This document shows, one piece after another, positions 24,748 through 36,547 of a DNA stretch of 64,000 nucleotides. The translations under genes were made by a program, and so were the position numbers. Under the pieces are notes generated by a model. The model was given only the letters and a program-made list of their open reading frames with translations. It was not told the DNA's origin and did no database searches. Every line of letters starts with the position of its first letter. Position 1 is the stretch's first letter. Origin of the DNA: Prinia subflava (lineage: Eukaryota > Chordata > Aves > Passeriformes > Cisticolidae); contig NC_086249.1 in assembly GCF_021018805.1 (NCBI RefSeq), forward strand, positions 78,456,472-78,520,471. The letters run 5' to 3'.

Positions 24748-27496
24748 CAGTAGCTGATTCTTTGTTGATAAAGAAGGGTCAACATATATAATCAGATTTG
24801 CGCTATTCCTTCCCATGATCAAAAGGAGGAGGTTCAGTCTTCCCTCATTTGAAATCTTTGCTGAAGTACACAGTCAGCAAACCTCCCTACTAAGTGCTTC
24901 TACAATTATTATAGGTTTGCAGATTTTTTTTCTTTCCTCACTCACCTCTGCCACCCTTGATAAAAACAGAAACTGTGGGTTTCAATCAAAGCTCATGAAG
25001 GAATGAAGGTAAAAGGAAGAATCTTTCTCTGCATAATTCTAATATTGATGAATTAAGGCCTAAAGTGCCTTTTCGTATTTCAAAAAACACCCAGAGTCTA
25101 TGCTTAAAATTGAGATTAGCTCCGTCAAGAAGCAGTAAATTCAGCAATAAGATTTAATCTCTGTGACACTCGAAAGACAAGATTCAATTATATTCTGTGA
25201 TCTTAATTGAATTACAAAACCCCCCTCAAAAGTAATGACATTATTTTATATTTTCCCCAAGCCCGGTTTACTTGGATTGAAAAGAATTAAATAAGCCATG
25301 GTTTGAGAAAAATATGTTTGTTTTTGCTGCCTAATAATTCACAGCTTTGAGGAGAAGCTAATATCTTTTAAGTAAAAGACTAATATCTATCTCTGGAAGT
25401 GCTTTTTTTGACCCATCTGGTTTGTCAGAAAAGTCTCCTACCTCTGATATTTATACAATATCATGCAAATGTCAAAATCTGAATGTCATCTTCAAAGACC
25501 CTTTTATGTCAGGCAACCCCTTTATAGGGAAAAAATAAACAATTTTATGTATGCATGCTTGATGCCAGTCCAATTAATAAAAGCCTTTTTTGCTATGCTT
25601 GGCTACAAGCAAGTTTCTCTTTTGAAAATGAACAGAGGGAGAATGAGATAAAAGGTCTGTATTGTTTCCTTGCAAATTTTACAGTTTCATTTTTAATTTG
25701 TGTTTGGATGTGAGGATCTTGGTGCAGATGGTGTGATAGTCCACAGTATGTTCTGAGAACCTGAAATGATAACAAAGATATGCAAATTGAGAGGGTGCTT
25801 TGGATGAAAGCCAGGATATCCAATTTCACAATAGCTGAAAACAAATTGATGTGCCCAGCAAACTACACAGAGTACCACTAGGAAATGTAACAGTGCCAAA
25901 ACAAATTATATTAATGACCTGAGCAGTTTGTTGAACTCTATTGGCTAGCTTAATGTTGGTTACATTTGTCTGCGTTGGCACTTCATTTACTGCACAAAAC
26001 AACTTTTGTAAATGAAAAAATAAAAAAAACCCAACAACAAAAAAGCACTTAATGAAAAATCAATCTTGGTAATTGCAAAATAAAGTTATACCGGAATTAT
26101 TTTTGCATCTGAGAAATGTCCACCATATTTCATGTGAACAAATTTAAAAAGTAGACACTCTTGAAAATCAGAAATAAGATTTGAAATTATTTCTGTGAGG
26201 AAATACTAATCTCATCCTATTTAATGCTTCAATCTAGATCAACGTTACACTTAATATTAACAAAAAAATTATAACATTTATATTATTTGACAGAGATACA
26301 TAAAGGAGTTGCCTTCAAAGAGAATATATCGGTATAAAGCCACTGTCTGAAGTAATTCTGAAACAGTAACATTATTCACATTTTTGCCAATGTTAAAATG
26401 AGAACCTGAGCCCTTGGCTGTCGTTTCTGTCTTCCCCTCCTCCTTTCTTTAAATGAAAGATTCCTGTCTCCAAGTGAATCACATTAAACAGACTTTTAAA
26501 AATTGTTCTTCCCCTAAACTATGCTTAAATAGATGGGAAAAAAAATCTGCCATGAATATTTGTAGATTGACTATCCCTTAACAGTTCATATATTTTTACA
26601 TGAATATCTTTCTTCCATTTAGAATAGAAAGTCAAAGACACTTTCAGCTTTCATAAAATCATACATTCACAATGTAGTGAATTGAATGCAGCTTTCATAT
26701 ATTTCAGTACTCCATATTGAATAACATATTTGAGCTACACAGATCCATAATTTGAATCTTTTAAAAACTTAATTTCAAATTTGATTCTAAAGAGAAGGAA
26801 AATTTTTATTTACAAATACATAGCATAACAAAATTGGGCCTAATAGTGGATAAAATAAACTGAGATTTGATGTGCTGTCCCTGCAGTCAATAGGCTGCCT
26901 CCCCAGCTGGCACAAGAATACTGGAGTTTCAACAGAGAGACACCAGTGTAAGACACTCAGACAGCAGTGAACTGCATATTTTGTGTAATTTCCAGAAACA
27001 CCAATAATCCTTCTCCATCTAAAAACTAAGGACATTTTATAACATATTAAATTAAAAAAAAACAGTGGTAGATACACATTCTATCTCTCCCCCTTTGTGT
27101 ACAACTGTAACTTCGAAGTCTTATAAATTGAGGACATATATTAAAATGAGAAACTGTTACTTATTGCTTGTAACTTTATTTTAATCTATTAAAAGAATGA
27201 AAACACATACTGGCAGGGAATTCATTGAATGTTCAATATGAAGACAATGGGCCTCAACCCTTCGGTGTCACCTCTTGTAGATATGCTTAGATTTGTCCTA
27301 CTGCCACAAAACTGTTCTTGTGAAAAAACACATGCAGTCACATTTTGCACTTTGGTTGACTTTAGCCTGCCTTGTAACAAAAAAGTAGGTAGTTCAAGAG
27401 AATGTCAATACCCCAATTCCAGTTCTTGCAGCTTCATAGATAAGCACAAAATAGACCTGCAAAAAACAAATAAAAAATCTTCCACCCCTAAAAAAT
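24748..27496. other. AT-rich unique DNA, no gene seen
   Basis: No gene or repeat recognised apart from short A- or T-rich runs near 26015-26045 and 27052-27062. Open frames are short and compositionally biased. Confidence 0.5.
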
Positions 27497-27518
27497 AAAG
27501 AAAGAAAGAAAGAAAGAA
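27497..27518. repeat. (AAAG)5 microsatellite
   Basis: Five uninterrupted AAAG units follow an A-rich lead. This is a simple microsatellite with no sign of being the tail of a retrogene on the plus strand. Confidence 0.95.
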
Positions 27519-27535
27519 GTCCAAACACCCCAAGC

Positions 27536-27817
27536 TCATTTGCTACGAGTTTTTTTTTCCCTCTCATATTTTGTTTCTTCTTCAAAGATCTTGAACTTGA
27601 ATCCAGAAGGATCCTTCTCCATGAATGAATTTGCCCTGGCTATCAGAGAGCAGTGTTTCACTACATCTTGCAGCACCACTTCTGCAGTGGTCCTGAACCT
27701 AGAGGTCTTTTCCATGAGGGATTTGTCATAGGAGAAAATTCGATGTGGAGTTACAGTAGTTTGAAGAGGATTGAGGTGGATTGGGTAAAGAGAACAGAGG
27801 AAAAGGGAGAAAGGCAA
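27536..27817 (-). other. Unrecognised protein-like open frame
   Basis: The minus-strand frame of 93 codons has a composition more protein-like than its surroundings. The middle (about residues 35-85) contains TTAEVVLQDVV, ANSFMEKDPSGF and a charged Lys/Glu-rich end before a TGA. Upstream on the same strand is pyrimidine-rich sequence but no clear in-phase AG. Other open frames overlap it on both strands out to about 28227. It may be a fragment of a decayed gene or an exon of a family I cannot name, such as one with a ubiquitin-like fold. Chance is also possible. Confidence 0.25.
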
Positions 27818-28589
27818 GTAATATTCTCCTTCCTGGTCCTGAAGGACTTAGAAAACAACCCAGATGTACAGCTGCTAGATCAACACTTTCAGGGAGTCTA
27901 TGGTTGAAGTTGATAGTTGCACATTGGATGCCTCTTTTTACACGAACAAACAACATGTTTAAAAGGCTTCATGACCTCCCCCTCAGAAAACAAACCCCAT
28001 CCCTGAGACAGGGTAGCAATCACATACATCTTCAAAAAAATGTGTGGCAACGACCCACATCATTCCTTAAGCCTTCTCCTCTGCTTGTGATAACAGGAGG
28101 AGGTGATCTGGCGCTGTGGTTTTTACCTCATCCAGCATTCAGAATGATTCATTGGGTGAACATGGAAGATTTAAAAGGTAAGATAGAGGTTTCTTTACTT
28201 GGTGGTATGCACTGCATGAAAATGTAGAAGTTACTCAGGTGGTTGGATTGGGGGAGATAACACAAGTCACCTGGGAAGTACCTACAGGTTCACATGACTG
28301 ATCTGCAGGGATGGATGACACATTAGAGGCTTGGGTTTTTTTGGAAACTACCTCAAGAAAAATGTCCATACACTATTTAGAATTTTTTTTTTTTTTTAGT
28401 AAGGCCCATGTCTTCATTTATTTTGCTTTTCCCATTATCACACCAAGAGCCTGGGTTCTCCTGTGTGTATCTGTGCAAAGGAAGAAGTGAAATAAAGGGA
28501 ATAGAGAGGTAAGAGACTTGTGGACATTATAAGATTTGATGTTGTTCACCATTTTTTATATGACTTTACTTAAGACTTTACCAAAGTGT
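27818..28589. other. Unique DNA with overlapping short frames
   Basis: A plus-strand frame of 148 codons (27781-28227) crosses this region. It has no recognisable domain and overlaps two other frames, so it is not called as a gene. A T15 run lies at 28383-28397. Confidence 0.4.
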
Positions 28590-28860
28590 AAATTTTCTTG
28601 TTTACAGAAGACCTGAGGTTGGCTGGCAGTGGCACCAATGCAGTGAGTTCCACATGCTGCACCAGAACTGGCTTGGAGAAGTGGGGTTGCACTGGAGCTG
28701 TAGGCGCTGCCTGGAGGGCAGGTCTGCAAGACCTCCCTGAGCAGCAGGTAACATCTAAATGCTGCTGGGACCTGCCCCTGTTGCAGAAGGTGCACATCAA
28801 AGGGCAGGTCCCACCACAGCTAGTGGAGAAATGTCTGCTCCCCACCACAGGCATGAAATG
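28590..28860. other. Locally GC-richer stretch with 12 bp inverted repeat
   Basis: Composition rises well above the flanks and frames are open on both strands (about 87 codons plus, 94 minus). A perfect inverted repeat TGGGACCTGCCC / GGGCAGGTCCCA lies at 28766-28777 and 28802-28813 with a 24 nt spacer. A smaller one, AGGTCT-GCA-AGACCT, lies near 28721-28735. I recognise neither a protein nor a repeat family. A decayed transposable element or a non-coding exon are both possible. Confidence 0.4.
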
Positions 28861-30239
28861 AGGTCAGAGAGGGCCAGCCCCAGCTGAGACAGTCCTTGCT
28901 CTGCTGCGGTGGGTTGCAAAACCAAGACTTTCAGTCTTCAGTGGAGAACTGGGAGCAGCTCCTTCTTGCATGAAATGTGTAATATCTCTTTTTAGCCGTG
29001 TGCTCTCAAGCTTGAGGTGCTTGTTCCAAACACTCTCATCTCCCACTGACTTCATTCCTCTGCGTTACTCCCACACTCCCCTCAGTAGGTGTGCAGTGCT
29101 GTGCCATTTATATGTTGCATACAATGTGTCTGAGAGAAGTTTAGCTTTTCTAATTAGGCACTGTGCTATTTTAAAAACCTTTTTTTCATAGCAAGTTGAA
29201 GGTGTAAGTGCAAATTTGACACACATTTGTCAAAGGAAATAATAATAATAATAAAACCCTCACAAAGCAATTAATAGCTTTTATTAACTGATGTATCTCT
29301 GTAGCAGCAAAGTATAGGTTTTAGATGAGCCTGAAAAATGACCCTTGGTAAAGAGCTTGCTAAAAGGAATACCTTGGAGCTGTCCATCAGTTGCACAGAC
29401 GCACACAAATCCTGAGCAGCGAGGCAATGTACTCTCTGTCTTCATGCATAATACATACAAAATAGGTGAAGTGGTATGTAAAGTGAATTTTAATTGGTTA
29501 TAATTGTCATTTCATTTAGTAAAGTATTGTCTGGAGACCAGGATATCAATTAGCACTCTATGGACTCTGTTACTTATGAAAATATGCATATATAGACATG
29601 ATGTGCTCTAGCAGCAGATATACTTTAATTAAGAAAGTGGTACAGTAAATTAAAGACCTTTAAAGTATTAATTAATTGGTGTATAGATCAGTTCTGAGTT
29701 TCAACTTGGTAAAGTTAGATCCCTGTATTTGATTTAAATGAGATAAGAAATAAATATGCATTCTGTGTTGTTACTAGCTTTTTAAAGGTGTTCATTGCCA
29801 CAACTATGTTAGTTTAAAGATGAAATAAATATACTACTTCCTGATACAGCACTTAAGTTTTACCATAAACTGGAGCTACTTATAGTTATAATTTTTTTCA
29901 TACTAAAATATCAACTAGAAGTGTTCTGTCAGGAGTCTTTATCCTGCTCTTTGTGTGTATGTCCTCCATATCCCTTGGTATTAATAAACACCCTGGCACT
30001 AATAAGCTAAAGAGAAGTGACTGATGTATTCCATACTATTATTAAATTGTTGGTAACCAAGGCAGGTATGTTTGTTAGGTTTTTTTTTTACCACCTTCTT
30101 CTTCTTTTCCATGGGGGATGAAGAGGGACCTGTCCCTTTTTAACCACTTGCTCTGAATGACTTTTATACCCAATATAAGTGAGGAAAGAGGATGAATGTC
30201 ACCTCTCTTCTCTTTCTCCTCCTGTCGATGCATACTCCT
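28861..30239. other. Unique DNA, no gene seen
   Basis: A short (AAT)n run lies at about 29239-29253. The rest is AT-rich DNA with no recognised gene or element. Confidence 0.5.
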
Positions 30240-30500
30240 TCTTTTGATTGACAGCTACTAATAACCTTCCTGCCCTAAGTGCCATGGAGACACTTTATTA
30301 GGACAAACAGCCAAGGAAATCTAGGAATGAAGCCAAGCCTGCAGTGAGTTATTATCGGGCTTGTATTTATCTCAGCTTTGTAATTTTTTTCAGTGATATG
30401 CAAATCCTGAAATAGATCTTCTTCTGTTGAAGGACAGGTCCCTCTGTTAATTGATCCACTGAGATTCAGCTAACCTCTTTTAGCTATCAGCCAGGGAAAC
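30240..30500. promoter_or_regulatory. Candidate enhancer with PBX/MEIS-like and octamer sites
   Basis: TGATTGACAG at 30245-30254 matches the composite site bound by PBX-MEIS homeodomain partners. ATGCAAAT at 30398-30405 is a perfect POU octamer. The block is repeat-free and less AT-rich than its surroundings. Such motif pairs are common in developmental enhancers. Binding and conservation are inferred, not shown. Confidence 0.3.
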
Positions 30501-31499
30501 AGGCTACATAAAAGAGTCTCAGTGCTGTGTACAGTTCACATAAATTCACAGTGCATTCTACAAGGAAATCTTCCGCACAGAAAATGCATTTTTAGTTCCT
30601 GAACATATTTTACATATCAGTGTTATCTGCATAACAGATCAAACTGATTTGTTTATTTGTTTATTAGATATGTATGAGGGTACACTCTTATAATCAAATG
30701 CGATTTTAGAAGGAGCTTACTTTCTTTCTGGAATGATACACCACAAACATGTATTGTAAAAACACATTAAATGAAATTCAGACATAATGAAAATGCATTT
30801 GTTCAAAATCACCATTAAAAAAAAAAAGCTACATTACAGGAACACTTTATTACTGAGCAATTTGACTGCTTGGGAATTAGCAACACAGGTGCATCTCCCA
30901 CATGCCTTAAGATTCTGCAAACATTTTTTTGTTTCTTTGTGGAGATTTGCAGCAAACAGGTAACAGTGATTCAAATAGGTTTTTAATAGCATATTAATAA
31001 CAGCAGTAGGATGGATTTACTTCTGTTTTGTTTTTCAATAGAGATAGGTCCATTTAGTAAGCAAACTATTTGTCAGAGAGTAGAACTGGTAACAAAGGAA
31101 AATGTTCATGGAAACACCAATAATCATAATCATTACAATCATAGTAATATCAAAGAGTCCAGAATGAAAAGGGATCAGCAGTAAAAGTGGCATTATTTTT
31201 GTGTTTGTGTAGCATCTCTCATGGGGAACAATCCTGATGATCCTCATCAACCCTTAACACAGTACAAGGCATCAGTACAAGTATGGCTATTGCTGAGACA
31301 GGAAGGATACCCAAAGAGGGGGAAAATTTGGAACTGAGTTCAAACTCTGCTGAAGAGTGAACAGACATCAATAATACTCACACAGTGTGGACCAGCTTTC
31401 ATTCTGACACCTCATCTAAACACACCAAAATGAAGTACATCGGAAATCTACTACCAAAACCTTCCTGGTTTCTCAACCTGAGATACAGAAGGATGTGCA
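30501..31499. other. Unique DNA, no gene seen
   Basis: Nothing beyond an A12-like run near 30815-30827. A weakly MIR/L2-like phrase occurs at 31190-31260, too degraded to call. Confidence 0.45.
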
Positions 31500-31690
31500 G
31501 TAATGAGGTGTGAGGCATGAAAGCCTGCACTCTAATCCCCGTTCTGCCCGCCAAATTATGTCATGGCCTTGAGCAAGTCATTTCACCTCTACTACTTTAA
31601 AATGAGGATGATAAGCCTTACAAGGCTCAGTCTATGATTCTAACTCAGTACGTGTTTGCAAAATGCTTTCAATATTTGAAATACTTATGC
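31500..31690 (+). mobile_element. MIR SINE, forward orientation
   Basis: The order of words follows the MIR consensus: CTGCACTCTAATCCCCGTTCTGCC (from 31525), then GGCCTTGAGCAAGTCATTTC, ACCTCT, AAAATGAGGATGATAA, and GCAAAATGCTTTC near the 3' end. MIR is an ancient, inactive, tRNA-derived SINE shared by amniotes and rare in birds. The copy is nearly full-length in the core but diverged, as expected for its age. End positions are approximate. Confidence 0.8.
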
Positions 31691-33396
31691 AGGTATGAAT
31701 AATTTTTGTGAGTACAACAATAGTAACTGGCGTGAGGAGCTCCTCAAGAGGCAGCATTATTAGAGTTGGCAAGGATGCAAGAGAATCTAAATTCCAACTT
31801 AGATTAGAACACAGACCTCTCCTAACACCGAACATTATAATTTCTATAGAAGAATTTCATGCCTTGTTCATATGTCCCTAGTAAGGTAATGGGAGAACTT
31901 AGAAAGAAATACTTTTATGTGTTTGGGAGCTGGGATCTAGAATTAATGTGAAACTATAGCACTTTTGGAAATGTTTGATTACTGCTAATTTTAGTCACAT
32001 TATGACCCATGCTTATAGCTGATGTATTTAGGGCTGACAGTGGTGGAGGACACCAAAAGACAAAATTGAACTTCTAAATTACTGTGTCATTTTATGGGTT
32101 TCAGATGCAATGTACCTTTAAACTGTGCTGTTGAACATCTAGTTTTGCTGAAAGAGGTGATTTATAGACAGATTTTACAAGTTGAGCTAACTTGTGTTCA
32201 AGTCCTTTATTCTTCCTCTCTGTCCTCAAAGTGTTTTCCATCAGTTACTGTGTAGAAGTAAATTCACCAGGCAAAACTTCGGTTTGTAAAGCTCGGTTGC
32301 ATGTAGCTCAAATATCTGGTGGTGCCTTAGCAGTACAAGATAAAATGTCCGTGTTAGATTAAACAAAGTGCTACAGCTTGAGAGGTGTTAAATAACAATG
32401 GATTGTGCAGATGACTACCAAACTGACATTGCAGGAGTTTACTCCTTTGTATTTTTCTGACTGAGGTAATTTCTGAGTAATGAAGATGCGAAATAAAAGT
32501 CGCTCAGCCCTCTTCAGATTTGTTCGTCTTTTTTTGCTCTGCAATTTCACCCTTCCATTTCCTCTCTGGCCATTTGCATACTGGTGTGTCGATAGCTTGA
32601 AGGAAATGTGTAGCAAATGACATCACTTCAGGGGCTACAGTGCTGCAACGGAGTAAATATATAAATAGGAGAATTAAAAGAGGGCAGAGGGGGATATTTC
32701 AGTAAAAATGTTCATGTGGCATTTATCACTAGGTATAAGGATTTAGGAGATTTTCTCTTCCAGAAAAAAGAGTAAGAGTCTTGAAAGTAGATTTTCAATC
32801 TACTGTTTTGAAAAAAAAATCAACTCTAGAGAAGAGAGAGCACAGAATTTCTGTGAAAAAGTGTGTTTTGAAAACAAACTTTTCTTTCTGTGATTTCTGT
32901 TGTGTTTGAGTGAAATTTATCCAGTTGAAATTAGCTATGTTTTTGTGCCTAAACCCAGGAATTTCACAGAATTTTTGGAAGCAATTCTTTCTCAAACATG
33001 AGATGACAGTGTAAGGCAAGCATCTCACATTCCAAAGAATTTATAATTCAACTGGAGGTTTTTGTACAGATACATGAGGACAAGTGAATAAGATTTCAGC
33101 TAAAAAAGGGTATACAAGTAGAAAGTCGGCAGCTTGATATACAGAGACATTATAGTGCATGTACAACAACAGCACTAAGAGTAATGTAGGAATGTATGTT
33201 TTGTTACCTTAGATGCTACAAAAACATGGAATTAAATAGTGGAGTTTACTAACCTACTTCTCTGGGAAAGGTGATTTTTGTATGGAATCCTTGAGAGAGA
33301 GTAGGGCTTATTACTGTATTTCTCTTTTTAGTATTTGATTTGTTGTAAACTAACTCACATAATCTCTGATAGCTTTCAAAGACATACAGTAATTTT
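31691..33396. other. Unique DNA, no gene seen
   Basis: No gene recognised. 32210-32660 is somewhat more evenly composed and could include conserved sequence, without further support. Confidence 0.45.
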
Positions 33397-33510
33397 CTCC
33401 CTTCCTTCCTCCCTCCCTCTCTGTTTTGTATATAGAATGACCTTCTCTATATACAAACATACACATATATATGCATTTATTTGTATATAAACACACATAT
33501 TTGTGCAGAC
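33397..33510. repeat. Pyrimidine tract plus TA/CA-rich low complexity
   Basis: A CTTCCTTCCTCCCTCCCTCT-type tract at about 33397-33422 is followed by a perfect 12 bp inverted repeat (TTTGTATATAGA at 33425-33436, TCTATATACAAA at 33446-33457) and an alternating TA/CA-rich stretch to about 33510. Confidence 0.8.
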
Positions 33511-34104
33511 TATATTTCCTAGCTTATTGCCAATATCAAATGGGAAACATATTCAGTCTTTAATAATACAGAGGGTTTTTCTTGTAAAAAATTGGCAAGA
33601 CTCTCCTTACTTCTCTGTGATCACAATTAAGCCAGTGATAAGTGCTTTGGGAGCAGCTTCTTAAGCAGTGAGCAAATGAAAGAATATTATGACTAAACAG
33701 TGCTGTCTTTAGAAACCTACTAATAAATAAGACACGTTATTTTTGATTAATCAGGTCAGTTAGAAGCTATAAGTATAACAACTTTTAGGAGAGATTAACA
33801 TCTGAAAAATCCTTTTTTCTTGAAATGATAAGCCTCACTAATTTTGCATTTATTTGAGTTGACACATAGAGAGCTGGGCAGGGATGCATCATAATACCAT
33901 CTGAACAGGCCTGTGAGGGTAGTTTTATTAGTAATGGTTTCAAACCTAAGGCAGTGCTAAAAGGTAGCACAATTTAATCCAAACAAAACAAAACATAGTG
34001 GGGTTTTGTTTGTTTGCTCGAGCTTTTTATTTTTTTTAATTGATACTGCCTTTTGGTTTTTTTTTTTAATCTACACGCAATAATCTGAGAACAAAGGAAC
34101 TGAC
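33511..34104. other. Unique DNA, no gene seen
   Basis: Nothing recognised apart from T-rich runs near 34029-34069. Confidence 0.5.
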
Positions 34105-34145
34105 AAAAAAAAAAAAAAAGAAAAAAAAAAGAAAAAGAAAAAGAG
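34105..34145. repeat. A-rich purine tract (A/AAAAG)
   Basis: Forty-one bases of A interrupted by single G residues. It is low-complexity DNA. It could be a remnant poly(A) of a plus-strand retrotransposed copy, but no source gene is visible upstream. Confidence 0.9.
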
Positions 34146-35667
34146 GGCTCTTTTAAAACTCAGGACATCAGAATAAGGCTAGTCAGCTTTCCTTAGTGGA
34201 CAAAGTGAAAGAGAAATGTTCTATTCCTTAAAGTGTGAGGAAGTAAAGGTTTCTCAAAGTCAGGGTAATACAGCAGGTGACAGAGAGCACATAGCCTACA
34301 GGCACGTCTACAGGCCATTCACGTTCTCCTCGAACATGCTGTTAAAAGGATGTTTTATCCTGAGGCAAAGTTACACAGAAAGAGTTAAAAACCACTTTAG
34401 AACATCATGTGTCATGTCACAGCGCTTCAGAAAAACTGCTGAGGTGTTGCAGTGCATATCATGTTTTTTCTTAATTTCCTTTATTTTACTAAGAAATTGT
34501 GCTTAAGCTTTAGCCAAAGCTTGATCAATCCTCAGCACTTTTCCTTGTTGTATTTTATTTTTTAGTATTATTTTCTTTCAGCACTTATATCAACAAACTG
34601 TAGACTAAACCAAATAAATTTAGTATCCCAAACTGAAAAACACTGAAAATATTAAAATTACCTCCCAGATTAGGAATAATTTTGGCCAGTTATCTAGCAG
34701 CTGAAGATTGACATAGGTCCATGAAATCAGTAGTACTACACTAATTTACTTCATTAGAGATGCTGTCAAAAGATACTGAGGGGATAAAGAAAGAGAAAAC
34801 TAAACCTAAAGGTAAGCATATAAGGCAAAACAAAAATAACCAGCACTTTCACAACATTTAAAATTTACAAAAAAGCAGAGTCTCTTTGAAACAGCAGGGA
34901 AATTACAAACATTAAGGTTTGAACTGCTGTAACTGTTGACAGTGCTAAAAAAAGAAAGTGAAAAAAAATCATTTTGTTTATCTCAGGATAGTATGACCCA
35001 AGACCTTTCTCTGCCCTTTCAGAGCATCTCTGTATGAGTAGCTAGTCAGGAGTCTTAACTGAAAGACCTGTGAGGAAGCAGACTACTGTTGTAGACCATC
35101 TCTCACAAATAGGCAGGAACAAGTTTTGGATATAAAATACAATAGAATCTGTCAGAGGGGAAACTAAAAAAACAACATTTAGTCTCTGTTTGCACATACA
35201 TTTTACAATCTCATGCAAGATGGCAAAGGAGAAAGCAGTGTTCTAACTGTCTGAGTCTGGAAGCAGGCTAAGGGGGAGTTGCTCTTGCAAGAAAAAGGCA
35301 GCACTAAGTGCTGTCACTATCCACCATCAGAACAGCAGAAATCAGGTTGCTAGTCCAAGAGGACAGGCTGTGTAGGAAAGGCACCCTGGAGTAACTGTAG
35401 TTGTTTAGACCTGACCCCTGAATAAATTAGGACTCTTTTGCTGACTGAGTGATTCCTGACCCTAAAGATTTTTATTGATGTAGTCCAGAGCTTGTAGATA
35501 GGTATAGAAAACACTATCACACCTACTTAGCCAAATCACGGTGGTCAAGCCAAACCCTCCTGGGCCAAGAGTCTGTCTGATTGTTACCTTATGTCTTTTG
35601 CCACCCAGCCTTCAGCCTGTAGAGGAGAAAGGAGGAACATCCACCCAGCTACGTGGCCTTTGGAGTT
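34146..35667. other. Unique DNA, no gene seen
   Basis: A short perfect hairpin (AAGCTTT-AGCC-AAAGCTT) lies near 34505-34523. No gene or element recognised. Confidence 0.5.
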
Positions 35668-35712
35668 ATAAAATCATTCAGGGTAGAAAAGGCTTATGAG
35701 ACTGTTGAGCTG
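35668..35712 (-). mobile_element. Possible CR1 3'-end remnant, reverse orientation
   Basis: TTATAAAATCATTCAGGGTAGAAAAGGC resembles the reverse complement of a CR1 3' end, usually AGAATCATAGAATGGTTTGGGTTGGAAAGGACC in birds. Only about 45 bases are alignable by eye, so this is a weak call. Confidence 0.4.
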
Positions 35713-36488
35713 AACTGAAAACCTGTCAATGTATGGAAGGTACATTCACCAGAGGTTAATTAATATTTCAGCTTTAGACCTTTGGGACAGGTCCCCTAGT
35801 TGCCTATATACAGACTGAAAATGAGCATAAGGATCTTTGAAAATATTTGAAGACAATCTGACTTAGATAAATATCGGTATCTTTGCTGACACCACCAATA
35901 CAGTTAATTTCAACTCTAAAAGCCCTATTTAATCTGAACATCAGAACCATTGTGCAGATGTTAACTGGAGTGAAACCATCATGCATATTCTCTATAAACA
36001 GCCTACCGTGTCACCTAGTAACAGCATTTGACTCTTAATTGTGTGTGGGCTTTCAAGCTAACCCTTATCTCAGAACTTTGTCCCAGATATTAACAATTCC
36101 TTTGGCTCATACATTTTCCAAGAGTATCTATTTTGTACAGTATATAGCTTGTTTAGTTTAAGTTCTTTTACTCTACACAGCAATCTTAAATTGCTTTCTC
36201 ATCTGCTGCTGGACCCATCTGGTTCATCTCAGTAGCCAGAAACAACATAAACTGAAATACAAGTGTGTTTCTACAGAAAAGTAAGAATCCCTCTGGCTAA
36301 TCTGACATGCTTCATGTTGGATCATCCTAGCTTCATATACTGAAACTGTCAGAAATTACAGTTATGGCCCAAATATATACAACTTCTCCTATGCTGGACC
36401 CCCTATCAAGCCATGATTACTGTCATGACTTGGATGAGTAATAGAAAAGAAGGGTTGTTGGGTTTTGTTACAAATAACATACGTGTCA
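35713..36488. other. Unique DNA, no gene seen
   Basis: Nothing recognised. Confidence 0.5.
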
Positions 36489-36547
36489 GTGAAGTGAAAG
36501 GCATGCCACATCCAAAAATGTAATGTATGACATGCTTTTCACTTCAC
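36489..36547. other. Imperfect hairpin, precursor-microRNA-like size
   Basis: Arms of 19 nt (36489-36507 GTGAAGTGAAAGGCATGCC, 36529-36547) pair at 18 of 19 positions, counting one G-U wobble, with one C-A mismatch. The pairing continues inward as ACAT/ATGT past a 2 nt bulge, giving about 23 pairs and a small terminal loop. The roughly 59 nt size is near that of a microRNA precursor stem-loop, though pairing stops at the base and there is no lower stem. I recognise no known microRNA seed. It may be a chance inverted repeat or an old element end. Confidence 0.3.

Noticed and set aside
27781..28227. 148-codon plus-strand frame
   Set aside because: Basic, low-information sequence overlapping several other frames, with no recognised domain or promoter.
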